A stretch of 64,000 bases of DNA from Nocardioides sp. PD653-B2 (GTDB lineage Bacteria; Actinomycetota; Actinomycetes; Propionibacteriales; Nocardioidaceae), in assembly GCF_002117935.1 (NCBI RefSeq), contig NZ_BDJE01000028.1, positions 1-64,000 of the forward strand, given 5' to 3'. A program made the translations under genes and the position numbers. Positions 1-8,205 of the stretch are shown here, piece after piece. Position 1 is the stretch's first letter. Each line of letters begins with the position of its first letter. Below the pieces are notes generated by a model. That model did no database searches and was not told where the DNA came from. It saw only the letters and a list, made by a program, of their open reading frames with translations.

Positions 1-462
1 GTGGACGTTGAACCGCCAGAAGTCGATGAGCTCGCACGCCGCGTCGATCTCGGCCTGGTGGGCCGTCTTCGACTGACCCAACATCGTCGCCGCGTTGATC
101 CGCTGCCGCCACGGACCGGCCAACAGGTCCGCGGCCTTCAGCAGCACCGCCGCCCGGTCGTCGAAGTCGAGGCCACGCCAACCAGGCGCCGCGTCGGCGG
201 CGGCCCGGACAGCAGCCTTCGCGTCGGCCTGCGTGGAGTTCTTCAGCACCCCGAGCACGTGCTGGTGATCATGCGGCTGCACGACCTTGATCTCGGCGCC
301 GCCGCCGGCCTTCCTGCGGCCACCGATGTGGGCCTTGAGGTCGCGGGGCTTCCTCTCCAGCCTCTCGATCTCCGCCAGCAGAGCCTCCCGCTCGGGCGTA
401 CCCGGCGCATAGGTCAAGTTCGGCTCGTTGACCGGAGCCGGGGGTGTCGTCACTGCGTCCAT
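1..462 (-). CDS. pruA: L-glutamate gamma-semialdehyde dehydrogenase, N-terminal part
   Basis: This is the first 154 codons of an aldehyde dehydrogenase that runs off the left edge. It should oxidise glutamate-gamma-semialdehyde (from pyrroline-5-carboxylate) to glutamate with NAD+, the second step of proline catabolism. The start ATG at 462 follows a GAGGAG ribosome site. Visible features fit the PruA N-terminus: a segment HIGGRRKAGG near residues 46-55, the HDHQHVLG strand near 65-72, and the helix containing GWRGLDFDDRAAVLLKAADL. The catalytic Cys and Glu lie beyond the edge. It sits 47 bases downstream of the proline dehydrogenase gene on the same strand, so the two very likely form one operon. 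Confidence is high despite truncation. Confidence 0.93.
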   Translation of the reverse strand, partial: MDAVTTPPAPVNEPNLTYAPGTPEREALLAEIERLERKPRDLKAHIGGRRKAGGGAEIKVVQPHDHQHVLGVLKNSTQADAKAAVRAAADAAPGWRGLDFDDRAAVLLKAADLLAGPWRQRINAATMLGQSKTAHQAEIDAACELIDFWRFNVH

Positions 463-509
463 GGGGTGCTCCTCTGGTCGTGGTCGATGAGATGACGCAG
501 GCTCGCCGG

Positions 510-1436
510 TCAGCGCCGCGACATCGCCCGCAGGAAGAACGCGACGTTGGCGGGCCGCTCGGCCAACCGGCGCATGAAGTAGCCGTACCAGTCGGCGCCG
601 AAGGGCACGTACACCCGCATCTGCTGACCCGCGGCGACAGCCCGCTCCTGCAGGTCCGTCCGGATGCCGTAGAGCATCTGCAGCTCCCAGCCCTCCGGCG
701 TCCGGCCGCACTCGCGCGCAGCGGCGGCCGCGCGAGCGATCATGCGGGGGTCGTGGGTGGCGATCATCGGGTAGCACCCGGACCGCATGAGGGCGTCGAT
801 GTCCGCGAGGTAGGCGCGGTCCACCTCCGACTTGCGCTGGTGGGCCACCGACGCCGGCTCCCGGTAGGCGCCCTTGACCAGCCGGATCCGCGCACCCGAC
901 GTCGACAGCGCCGCGATGTCGCCGGGCGTTCGCTCGAGACTGGACTGCAGCACGTTGCCGATCTGCGGGAACTCGCCACGCAGCGCGGCGCCGGTCGCCA
1001 ACGTCGCGTCCACGGTGGTGTGGTCCTCCATGTCGAGCGTGACCGTGCACCCGACCGCCGCCGCGGCAGTGCAGATCTGGCGGGCGTGCACCGTGGCGAG
1101 GTCGGCGCCGGAGCCGGGCAGCGCCTGCCCCAACGCGGAGAGCTTCACCGAGACGTCGGAGCCGTCCGCCGAGCCGGCCTCGTGCAGCGCGAAGAGCAGG
1201 TTCAGGTAGGCGTCACGCGTCGCACGTGCGCCGGCGACGTCGGCGACGTCCTCGCCGAGAACGTCGATCGTGACCGACCGTCCGCCGTCTCGGAGCTGCT
1301 GCGCCGCGGCGACGGCGTCGGGGACGTGCTCTCCCGCCACGAAGCGGTCGACCACGCGCCGGGTCACGGGAAGCCCTTCCACGGCGCGCCGCGCGCGAGC
1401 GCTGCGCGAGGCGCGGTTCAACGTCGAGCTGAGCAC
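510..1436 (-). CDS. Proline dehydrogenase (monofunctional PRODH)
   Basis: This 308-residue FAD enzyme should oxidise L-proline to pyrroline-5-carboxylate and pass electrons to the membrane quinone pool. The (beta/alpha)8 PRODH fold is recognisable from KLSALGQALP, DMEDHTTVD, RLVKGAYREP and the C-terminal YVPFGADWYGYFMRRLAERP, where the tyrosine and paired arginines bind the substrate carboxylate. Length matches actinobacterial stand-alone PRODH. I chose the GTG at 1436 rather than the longer upstream reading because an AAGGAG site lies 7 bases before it and the N-terminus then matches the family (xLSSTLNRASRS). It is followed by pruA and is divergent from a PucR-family activator. Confidence 0.92.
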   Translation of the reverse strand: MLSSTLNRASRSARARRAVEGLPVTRRVVDRFVAGEHVPDAVAAAQQLRDGGRSVTIDVLGEDVADVAGARATRDAYLNLLFALHEAGSADGSDVSVKLSALGQALPGSGADLATVHARQICTAAAAVGCTVTLDMEDHTTVDATLATGAALRGEFPQIGNVLQSSLERTPGDIAALSTSGARIRLVKGAYREPASVAHQRKSEVDRAYLADIDALMRSGCYPMIATHDPRMIARAAAAARECGRTPEGWELQMLYGIRTDLQERAVAAGQQMRVYVPFGADWYGYFMRRLAERPANVAFFLRAMSRR

Positions 1437-1580
1437 GGCGCTCCTTGCAGGCCAGGGGATTCCACGGCTCGGAGCCCCGGCCGCGGTCGCGCCGGCGTCA
1501 CCCGCCGGCGAAGCCCACGCTAGAGAAGCGCTCCCGCCCGCGGGATGGGTCGATGTCACAGCTATCCGGCCCACCAGTGC

Positions 1581-1590
1581 GACAATTGTC
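1581..1590. promoter_or_regulatory. Perfect 10-bp palindrome in the proline-operon/PucR divergent promoter
   Basis: GACAATTGTC lies 2 bases upstream of the likely regulator start at 1593 and within the 156-base divergent gap. It is AT-rich in a GC-rich setting. It may be an operator for the PucR-type protein or part of the -10 region of a leaderless promoter. Function is inferred from position only. Confidence 0.4.
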
Positions 1591-1592
1591 TA

Positions 1593-2741
1593 GTGACGAC
1601 GTTGGAGGAGCTCGTCGAGGACATGGCACTGCTCCTCGAGGCGCCGTGCACGCTGGAGGACGCCGAGTTCCGGCTGATCGGCTTCTCCGACCAGCGCGGT
1701 CGTGCCGCCGTCGACACGGTTCGCCAACGCTCGATCCTCGAGCGCGGCTCCAGCGCCGAGGTCCGCGACTGGTTCCACGGGCACGGCATCCGCGAGGCGG
1801 CCGGGCCGGTCCGGACTCCCACCGACGACGCCCGCGGCATCGTCGGGCGACTGTGCGTGCCGGCGCGTCACCGCGGACGTGTCTACGGCTACTTCTGGCT
1901 GCTGGACCCCGACAACACGATCGACGAGCGGCTGTGGCCCGAAGCAGGCCGCATCGCCGAGGCCGCCGCCGAGCTGCTCGACCTGGTCGAACGCCGTCAG
2001 GAGCGCCGCGACGCACTGTTCCGTGAGCTGGTCGAGGGCGTCACGGCGGCACGGCTGTCCGCCACCGAGCTCGCCGCGGCCGGTGGGCTCGACGTCCACG
2101 AGCCGGTGAGGTGCGTGCTGGTCCAACGGCCGGAGCTCGCGGAGCAGGTCGCGAGCCGGCCGACTCGTCCCGGTGTCGTCTGGGCTCGCGCCGGTGCGGG
2201 CACGTGCGCCGCCGTGGTGCGCGCCTCGCTGCTCCCGGCAACCGCGGCCCTCCCGGACGTGCTCACCGCGTTGGGACTGAGCCGCCGGGTCGCGGACCTC
2301 GATCGCGCCACCCATGTCGCCGTCGGCCCCACTGTCCGCGGGTTCGACGAGCTGGCGTCCGCGCACACCGGTGCGCTGGTCGCGCTCCGCGTGGCGCGCG
2401 CCGGGGCCGGCGGCGCCGTCGTCGACTGGACGTCGCTGGGACCGCTGACCCTGCTCGCCGTGGCCCGCGACGGCGACCTGGCGTGGTCGCTGATACCGCC
2501 GTCCCTGGCTCGTTTCCTGCGCGAGGCCACGCCGGAGGTCCTCGAGACCGCACGGGTGTTCCTCGACGAGGCCGGCAGCGCCTCACGCACGGCCCAGCGT
2601 CTCGCGGTTCACCGCCAGACCGTCTACCACCGGCTGTCCCAGGTCGAGCGCCGCAGCGGATGCGACCTCTCCTCCGGTGAGGATCGGCTCCGACTGCACC
2701 TCGCGCTCAGGCTGGCCCCGTTCGTCCTCGACCCGGTGTGA
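1593..2741 (+). CDS. PucR-family transcriptional regulator of proline catabolism
   Basis: This 382-residue protein has an N-terminal sensory region of the purine-catabolism-regulator/GGDEF-like type and a C-terminal HTH_30 domain around residues 325-370, recognisable from SRTAQRLAVHRQTVYHRL. Divergent placement next to proline dehydrogenase and pruA fits the PutR/PruR activators of actinobacteria, which respond to proline. The GTG at 1593 was chosen because family members begin VTTLEELVEDM. The longer ATG at 1545 adds 16 unrelated residues. No Shine-Dalgarno sequence precedes 1593, which suggests a leaderless message. Its 3' end faces the hydroxyproline operon, with 21 bases between stop codons. 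Confidence 0.85.
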   Translation: MTTLEELVEDMALLLEAPCTLEDAEFRLIGFSDQRGRAAVDTVRQRSILERGSSAEVRDWFHGHGIREAAGPVRTPTDDARGIVGRLCVPARHRGRVYGYFWLLDPDNTIDERLWPEAGRIAEAAAELLDLVERRQERRDALFRELVEGVTAARLSATELAAAGGLDVHEPVRCVLVQRPELAEQVASRPTRPGVVWARAGAGTCAAVVRASLLPATAALPDVLTALGLSRRVADLDRATHVAVGPTVRGFDELASAHTGALVALRVARAGAGGAVVDWTSLGPLTLLAVARDGDLAWSLIPPSLARFLREATPEVLETARVFLDEAGSASRTAQRLAVHRQTVYHRLSQVERRSGCDLSSGEDRLRLHLALRLAPFVLDPV

Positions 2742-2762
2742 CCGGGGCGGTCGGCCCGCCGG

Positions 2763-4292
2763 TCAGCCGCCGGCGCGGAAGGCCTCGCCCCATCCTCGCG
2801 AACGGCCGGCCGGCGAGCGCAGCTGCGGCACGCCCCACGGGTTGTCGTCCCGCAGCGGTTCGGGAAGCAGCACCTGCGGCACGTCCTGGTAGGCGACGGC
2901 CCGCAGGAACCGACCGATGGCGGCGCTCCCGACCGAGGTGCCGGCGTCGTTCGTCGTCGCCGGCCACGGTCCCCCGTGCTGGGTCGCATGGCTCACTGCA
3001 ACCCCCGTCGGCCACCCTCCGAACACCAGGCGGCCGGTGCTTCGCGCCGCCCAGTCGACGAGTGCACGCAGCGCCTCCGTGTCCTCGTCGTCGGCTGCAT
3101 GGACCGTGCTGGTCAGGTTGCCCTGGAACAGGTCGGCCGCCGCGGGAGCCAGCTCCGCCTCGTCGTCGTACTCCACGATGACGGAGAGCGGACCGAACGC
3201 CTCGTCGAGCAGGGTCTCGCGATGCTCCCTGAGCGTCGTGAGGTCGGTCGCCACCACGGTCGGCGTCGCCCACCCCTGCCCGTCCTCGTCCACGCGTACG
3301 GCACCCGCGGCGAGCGGATCCACCCCCGGCGTGCCGAGGATGGCGTCCCTGCGCGCGGCGTAGCCCGCGGTGATGCCGGGGTTCAGGAGGCGCTGCTCGC
3401 CCACGGCGCCGGCGGCCTCGGCGGCGCCGGCGGCGATGTCGCTCCCGCGCGGCACGAAGAGGAACCCCGGCTTGGTGCAGAGCTGACCGGCGGACCCGGA
3501 CACGCTCGTGGCGAAGCCCTGCGCGATGGACCCACTCCGCTGGGCCGCTGCCCTCGTCGTGACGAAGGCGGGGTTGACACTGCCCAGCTCACCGTAGAAG
3601 GGAATCGGCGTGGGCCGGCCCATCGCGAGGTCGGCCAGCATGCGGCCGGCCCGGATCGACCCGGTGAAGCTGGCTGCCCGGATGCGTGGGTCGAGCAGCA
3701 TCGCCACCCCCTCCTCCTGCCCGACGAGCAGCTGGAGCGTCGCGTCGGGAGCACCGCTCTCGGCGAGAGCGGCGCGGACGACCTCTGCGGTCTGTCGCGA
3801 CAGCTCCGGGTGTCCCGGATGGGCCTTGACGATGACGGGGCATCCCGCGGCCAGCGCCGAGACGGTGTCGCCACCGATGACCGAGAACGCGAAGGGGAAG
3901 TTGCTGGCGGCGAAGTTGAGGACCGGCCCGAGCGGCACGTGGTAGCGGCGCAGGTCCGGGCGGCTGCCGAGGACGAAGTCGTCGTCCGCCTCGTCGATCC
4001 GGACGTCGAGGTAGGAACCCTCGACCACGACGTCGGCGAAGAGACGGATCTGAACGACGGTGCGGTTCAGCTCACCCGTGAGTCGCGCCTCGGACAAGCC
4101 GGTCTCGGACATCGCGGTGGCGACCAGCGCCGGGCCTGACGTCGCCACGGCGTCCGCCACCGCCGACAGCGCGGCGGCGCGCTGTCGCGGTGGCGTGGCC
4201 GACCAGCCGGGGAACGCCTCCGCCGCGGCCCGCGCGATCCGCTCCACCGTCGCTGCCGGCTCGCGGCCCGTCCCCGCCTCGGACCCGTCCAC
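2763..4292 (-). CDS. Alpha-ketoglutaric semialdehyde dehydrogenase (NADP+-type ALDH)
   Basis: This 509-residue aldehyde dehydrogenase belongs to the branch that oxidises 2,5-dioxopentanoate to 2-oxoglutarate. That is the last step of hydroxyproline (and some sugar-acid) degradation. Visible landmarks are the cofactor-site NFAASNFPFAFS, the glutamate in YGELGSVNP and the catalytic cysteine in GQLCTKPG. The GTG start abuts the stop of the DapA-family gene, so translation is probably coupled. It is the last gene of the long leftward operon and ends 21 bases from the PucR gene. Family assignment is strong. The substrate is inferred from the preceding deaminase and dehydrogenase genes. Confidence 0.88.
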   Translation of the reverse strand: MDGSEAGTGREPAATVERIARAAAEAFPGWSATPPRQRAAALSAVADAVATSGPALVATAMSETGLSEARLTGELNRTVVQIRLFADVVVEGSYLDVRIDEADDDFVLGSRPDLRRYHVPLGPVLNFAASNFPFAFSVIGGDTVSALAAGCPVIVKAHPGHPELSRQTAEVVRAALAESGAPDATLQLLVGQEEGVAMLLDPRIRAASFTGSIRAGRMLADLAMGRPTPIPFYGELGSVNPAFVTTRAAAQRSGSIAQGFATSVSGSAGQLCTKPGFLFVPRGSDIAAGAAEAAGAVGEQRLLNPGITAGYAARRDAILGTPGVDPLAAGAVRVDEDGQGWATPTVVATDLTTLREHRETLLDEAFGPLSVIVEYDDEAELAPAAADLFQGNLTSTVHAADDEDTEALRALVDWAARSTGRLVFGGWPTGVAVSHATQHGGPWPATTNDAGTSVGSAAIGRFLRAVAYQDVPQVLLPEPLRDDNPWGVPQLRSPAGRSRGWGEAFRAGG

Positions 4293-5225
4293 TCAGGCCA
4301 CCGACGCCGAGCCGCGCGCGGCGATCGCGGCGAGGGCCCGCTCGGTCTCGCGTCGCACCGCGGCCTCCTGCGCAGCGCTCAGCGGGCCGCGCGGCGGCCG
4401 GCTGGCGCCGCCGTAGCTCTCCCCCGCCACGTCGATGCTGAGCTTGATCGCCTGCACGAACTCGGTGCGGGAGTCCCACCGGAAGACAGCGACGACCTGC
4501 TGGTAGAGCTCTCGCGCCTCCGCGATCTTCCCCTCCTGCACGAGGTTGTAGAGCTCGACCGCCTCGCGCGGGAAGGCGTTCGGGTAGCCGGCGAACCAGC
4601 CCTTCGCGCCCACGACCAGCGACTCGAAGAGCAGGTCGTCCGCACCGGCGATCACGTCGATGTCGCACAGCTCCTGGATCTCCAGGACCCGGCGGACGTC
4701 GCCCGAGAACTCCTTGATGGCGACGACCTCGGGGATCTCGGCGAGCCGGGCCACCAGCGACGGGACGAGGTCGACCTTCGTGTCGATCGGGTTGTTGTAG
4801 GCCATGATCGGCAGGCCCACCTCGGCGACCTTGCTGAAGTGCTCGACGATCTCCTCGTCGTTCGCGCGGTAGACGATCGGCGGGAGCAGCAGCACCCCGT
4901 CCGCGCCGTCCTCCTGGGCGAGCTCGGCCCACTTCTGCGCCTGGTGCCAGCCGACCCCGTGCGCACCGGCGATGACGAGGCCGCGGCCTGCGACCGCCTC
5001 CACGGCGACCTGGATGACCCTGCGGCGTTCCTCGGGCGTGAGCGAGGAGTACTCGCCCAGGGAGCCGTTCGGCCCCACGCCCCGCACGCCGTTGCGGATC
5101 AGCCAGTCACAGTGCTCGGCGAACCGGTCGTAGTCGACGGCGAGGCCGCCAGGAGCGGAGGCGTCCTCCTTGAACGCCAGCGTCGTTGCGACGACAACGC
5201 CGCCGAGGTCGAAGTTGGTAGTCAT
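4293..5225 (-). CDS. DapA-family deaminase, likely 1-pyrroline-4-hydroxy-2-carboxylate deaminase
   Basis: This 310-residue (beta/alpha)8 protein of the dihydrodipicolinate-synthase/N-acetylneuraminate-lyase family has the Schiff-base lysine in VVAIKEFSGD and the tyrosine in IMAYNNP. In hydroxyproline catabolism a member of this family converts pyrroline-4-hydroxy-2-carboxylate to ketoglutarate semialdehyde plus ammonia. The flanking genes here (D-hydroxyproline-dehydrogenase-like subunits upstream, semialdehyde dehydrogenase downstream) match that pathway order. I used the ATG at 5225. Longer readings extend into unrelated shadow sequence. Other DapA-family reactions such as 5-keto-4-deoxyglucarate dehydratase are possible but fit the context less well. 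Confidence 0.85.
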   Translation of the reverse strand: MTTNFDLGGVVVATTLAFKEDASAPGGLAVDYDRFAEHCDWLIRNGVRGVGPNGSLGEYSSLTPEERRRVIQVAVEAVAGRGLVIAGAHGVGWHQAQKWAELAQEDGADGVLLLPPIVYRANDEEIVEHFSKVAEVGLPIMAYNNPIDTKVDLVPSLVARLAEIPEVVAIKEFSGDVRRVLEIQELCDIDVIAGADDLLFESLVVGAKGWFAGYPNAFPREAVELYNLVQEGKIAEARELYQQVVAVFRWDSRTEFVQAIKLSIDVAGESYGGASRPPRGPLSAAQEAAVRRETERALAAIAARGSASVA

Positions 5226-5232
5226 CGGTCTC

Positions 5233-6696
5233 TCATTCTGTTTCGTTCGGGGTCGGGGACTGGCTGGGTGAAGCGGTGGGTGGCTCAGGGTCCCGGCGGG
5301 CGGCCAGGTCTCCGAGCCGGATCGGCACGGCGATCGGGCGCTGGTCGGCGACGACCTCGTCCCGGAGCCTTCCGCCGGCCACGCGGCCGGCGAGGATCTC
5401 TTCGACCGAGCGACCGCACATCCGGCCCTGGCAGATGCCGAGTGCGGCGCGGCTCGAGAGCTTGAGGGAGCGCAGGGACGTCGTGCTCGTGGCGTCCGCG
5501 GCCCCGCACAGCCGACCGAACGAGACCTCCTCGCATCGGCAGACGATGGTGTGGGAGTCCAGCCAGCCGGTCCAGCCGGGACGGATCCCGTGCGCGGCCT
5601 CGAGTCGTGCCGCGAACGCCCGGTACGCCGCACGTCGCCGCCGGCCGTCGCGCACCGCCTTGTCGTCGGGCGGCCCGCCGGCGGCCGCCCACCCGGCGAT
5701 GCTGCCCTCGGCCATGGCCAGGTCGACTCCACCGATTCCGGTGATCTCCCCCGCGGCATACAGTCCGACGACGTTCGTCTGCTGGTCCGGCCCCGTCATG
5801 ACGAACCGATCCGGGGTCAGCGCGCACCCGGCGGCGATGGCCAGCTCCAGCCGCGGCGTGAAGCCGTGGCTCACGCACACGGCGTCCACCTCGACGGTTC
5901 GCTCGGTGCCCGCGATCGGAGTCCAGGCGGCGTCGACGGCCGCGGTCGTCACCGACGTGACGCGATCGGTGCCGTGAGCCGCGACCACGGCTCGCCCGGT
6001 CCGGTAGGGGATCGCGTGCCGCACGTGGTTCGCGACGTACCCGGCGAGCTCGCGCGCCTTGGCGTGCGTCGACGCGAGCTGCCACGGCCGCGGCGCCCAG
6101 CCCTTGACCAGCGTCGACAGGCGGTTCGCCTCGAGGACGCCGACGACCGTGGCGCCGGTCTGGGTGAGCGACGCAGCGACGGGGAGCAGGAACGGACCGG
6201 CTCCGGCGACCAGCACGCGGCGGCCCACCGCGATCCGCTCGCCCTTGGCGAGCGCCTGCGCGGCACCTCCGGTGAAGACACCCGGGAGGTCCCACCCGGG
6301 GAACGGCAGCGTCCGGTCGTGCGCCCCCGTCGCGAAGACGACCGCGTCCGGGCGCAGCGCGAGACGCTGCCGCCCGCCGGCGTCCGGAGGACCCACCAGC
6401 ACGTGCACGACGGCCGGGACGCCGGTGTCGCGCTCGATGGCCCACACCTGGGCGGAGGTCACGATCCGCACGTGCGGGTCGGACTCCAGCCGCCGACGCA
6501 GCGCCGTGAAGGTGTCCCACCCGTGGTGGAGGAGCCTCTCGCGCTCTGCCGGGCGGGAGTCCGGGAGGTGACGCCAGTACTGGCCGCCGAGCACGTCGGA
6601 CGAGTCGAGGAGCGTCACCTCGCCGCCTGCTTCGCGCGCGGCGGCAGCCGCCGCGAGCCCAGCCGGTCCGGCCCCGATGACGAGGACGTCAGCCAT
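5233..6696 (-). CDS. FAD/NAD-binding and BFD-type [2Fe-2S] subunit of a D-hydroxyproline-dehydrogenase-like complex
   Basis: This 487-residue flavoprotein has an N-terminal dinucleotide-binding motif (VIGAGPAGLAAAAA) and a second one (VLVAGAGPFLLPVA) near residue 165. A C-terminal cysteine cluster, CRCEEVSFGRL followed by CQGRMCG, is typical of BFD-like iron-sulfur domains. It resembles the alpha subunit of three-component opine, octopine or D-hydroxyproline dehydrogenases (HcnA/LhpF type). Its start overlaps the end of the small [2Fe-2S] gene by 8 bases and it ends 7 bases before the deaminase start. These enzymes usually pass electrons to the respiratory chain. The subunit role is inferred from the three-gene set. 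Confidence 0.85.
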   Translation of the reverse strand: MADVLVIGAGPAGLAAAAAAREAGGEVTLLDSSDVLGGQYWRHLPDSRPAERERLLHHGWDTFTALRRRLESDPHVRIVTSAQVWAIERDTGVPAVVHVLVGPPDAGGRQRLALRPDAVVFATGAHDRTLPFPGWDLPGVFTGGAAQALAKGERIAVGRRVLVAGAGPFLLPVAASLTQTGATVVGVLEANRLSTLVKGWAPRPWQLASTHAKARELAGYVANHVRHAIPYRTGRAVVAAHGTDRVTSVTTAAVDAAWTPIAGTERTVEVDAVCVSHGFTPRLELAIAAGCALTPDRFVMTGPDQQTNVVGLYAAGEITGIGGVDLAMAEGSIAGWAAAGGPPDDKAVRDGRRRRAAYRAFAARLEAAHGIRPGWTGWLDSHTIVCRCEEVSFGRLCGAADATSTTSLRSLKLSSRAALGICQGRMCGRSVEEILAGRVAGGRLRDEVVADQRPIAVPIRLGDLAARRDPEPPTASPSQSPTPNETE

Positions 6697-7027
6697 CGAT
6701 GCTCCCCTCGACGGGCGTCGGAAGAGGGTCGTGCTGCTGGACGACGACGTCGCCGTGGACCGCACGTCGCAGGCACGCCCGGACGTCCGGCTCGTCGTTC
6801 ACCGTGACCAGGCAGTCGAAGCAGACGCCGATGCCACAGAAGACACCACGCGGCCGGCTCCCGGCCGACGTGACCCGCCAGTCGAGTCGACCGGTCGCCA
6901 AGATGATGCCGGCGATGCTCTGACCCTGCACCCCGGTGAGCCGTTCACCGTCGACGGAGATCGCGACGGGCTCGCCATCACGCCGGCGGATCGGGTCCTC
7001 CGCAGCCGAGCGGAGGTACGCGCTCAT
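6689..7027 (-). CDS. Small (2Fe-2S)-binding subunit of the dehydrogenase complex
   Basis: This 112-residue ferredoxin-like protein carries the plant-type [2Fe-2S] motif CGIGVCFDC and a later cysteine in DVRACLRRAV. This is the signature of the gamma subunit (HcnB/LhpE type) in heterotrimeric D-hydroxyproline or opine dehydrogenases. It should wire the substrate-oxidising FAD subunit to the larger FAD/FMN subunit. Its ATG overlaps the upstream FAD-oxidase stop (ATGA), and its own 3' end overlaps the next gene by 8 bases, so all three subunits appear translationally coupled. Confidence 0.87.
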   Translation of the reverse strand: MSAYLRSAAEDPIRRRDGEPVAISVDGERLTGVQGQSIAGIILATGRLDWRVTSAGSRPRGVFCGIGVCFDCLVTVNDEPDVRACLRRAVHGDVVVQQHDPLPTPVEGSIDG

Positions 7028-8205
7028 CGGACACCCCCGACGGACGCGAGCGCGGGACGGCCCGGCAGGTACGGCGCTGCGGCGACGGCGGGCGACTCGC
7101 GCCTGATCAGCGCGCCCAGGATCTCTGCGGTGGCGGGCGCGAGACCGATGCCGGCCCCCTCGTGCCCGTTGGCGTGCCAGAGCCCGGGGACCATCGCGTC
7201 CGGCCCGATGAGGGGCAGGTGGTCCGGCGTGAACGGGCGGAACCCGCCGTAGACCCGCATGACCGAGGCCATGCGCAGGAACGGGAAGAGCTGGGTGGCC
7301 TTGAGCGCGAGCTCCTCGAGCACGTTGACGCGCAGGCGGTCGTCGAACCCGATCATCTGCCGCGAGGAGCCGATGAGGACCGTGCCGGACGCGGTGCTCT
7401 CGATGACGCTGGACGTCTGCAGCTCCGAGCCGTTGGACCCGACAGCGCCGACGTAGTCCGCGTCGTAGACCTTGCGGAAGATCCGATGCCGCATCCTCGT
7501 CGTCACCAACACCATGCCGCGGCGTGGCACCACCGGGATCGTCGCGCCGAGCGACGACGCGACCCGCGCAGACCACGGCCCGGCCGCGACGACCACGTGC
7601 GGCGCTCGGATCGTGCCCGCCGTCGACTGGACACCGGTCAGCTCGCCGGACTCGGTGAGCACGGGCCCGGTGACCTCGGTGTGCGGGAGGATCCGGGCAC
7701 CCGCACGCCGGGCCGACGCCAGCAGCGCCTCGGCGGCGATGACCGGCTGCACCTGTCCGTCCTCGGGGTAGTGCACGGCGGCTACGGCGGACGGGGTGAG
7801 CTCGGGCTCGAGGCGGAGCGCTTCGGAGGCAGTGAGCACCCGGACCCGAGCACCCGCCTGGCGCTGGCTCTCCGCCAGCTCGAGCAGGGGGCCGGCACCT
7901 CGCTCCTCCGTCGCGACCACCAGGCCGCCCTTCTCCTCGAACTCCAGCGACGGGAAGCCCGGACCGAGCTCGTCGGCCAGCTCCACGCTCAGCTCACGCC
8001 ACAGCCGCGCCGAGTACTGGGCGATGTCCAGCTCGGCCCCGGGCCGCTTGTCGGAGACGAGCAGGTTCCCTTCGCCGTGCGCGGTCGTACCTCCGGCCGC
8101 GGCGCCGCGGTCGACGACGGTGACGCTGAGCCCCGCCCGGGCCAACGTGCGTGCGCACGCAGACCCGACGATGCCCGCGCCGACCACGACGACATCGCAG
8201 TCCAC
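7024..8205 (-). CDS. DAO-family FAD-dependent oxidoreductase, catalytic subunit of the D-hydroxyproline-dehydrogenase-like complex
   Basis: This 393-residue DAO-fold protein has an N-terminal FAD motif (VVVGAGIVGSACARTLARAG) and C-terminal features of the glycine-oxidase/D-amino-acid-dehydrogenase group (GGFRPFTPDHLPLIGP, and NGHEGAGIGLAPATAE). It should oxidise a secondary D-amino acid such as cis-4-hydroxy-D-proline to the pyrroline. The GTG start immediately follows the stop of the M19-type gene. It shares ATGA coupling with the [2Fe-2S] subunit. Proline itself or another N-substituted amino acid cannot be excluded as the substrate. Confidence 0.85.
   Translation of the reverse strand: MDCDVVVVGAGIVGSACARTLARAGLSVTVVDRGAAAGGTTAHGEGNLLVSDKRPGAELDIAQYSARLWRELSVELADELGPGFPSLEFEEKGGLVVATEERGAGPLLELAESQRQAGARVRVLTASEALRLEPELTPSAVAAVHYPEDGQVQPVIAAEALLASARRAGARILPHTEVTGPVLTESGELTGVQSTAGTIRAPHVVVAAGPWSARVASSLGATIPVVPRRGMVLVTTRMRHRIFRKVYDADYVGAVGSNGSELQTSSVIESTASGTVLIGSSRQMIGFDDRLRVNVLEELALKATQLFPFLRMASVMRVYGGFRPFTPDHLPLIGPDAMVPGLWHANGHEGAGIGLAPATAEILGALIRRESPAVAAAPYLPGRPALASVGGVR

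Noticed and set aside
4293..5759. N-terminal extension of the DapA-family protein up to 5759
   Set aside because: The extra 178 residues are Arg/Ser/Pro-rich shadow sequence over the flavoprotein gene. The family start MTTNFDLGGV at 5225 fits length and alignment.
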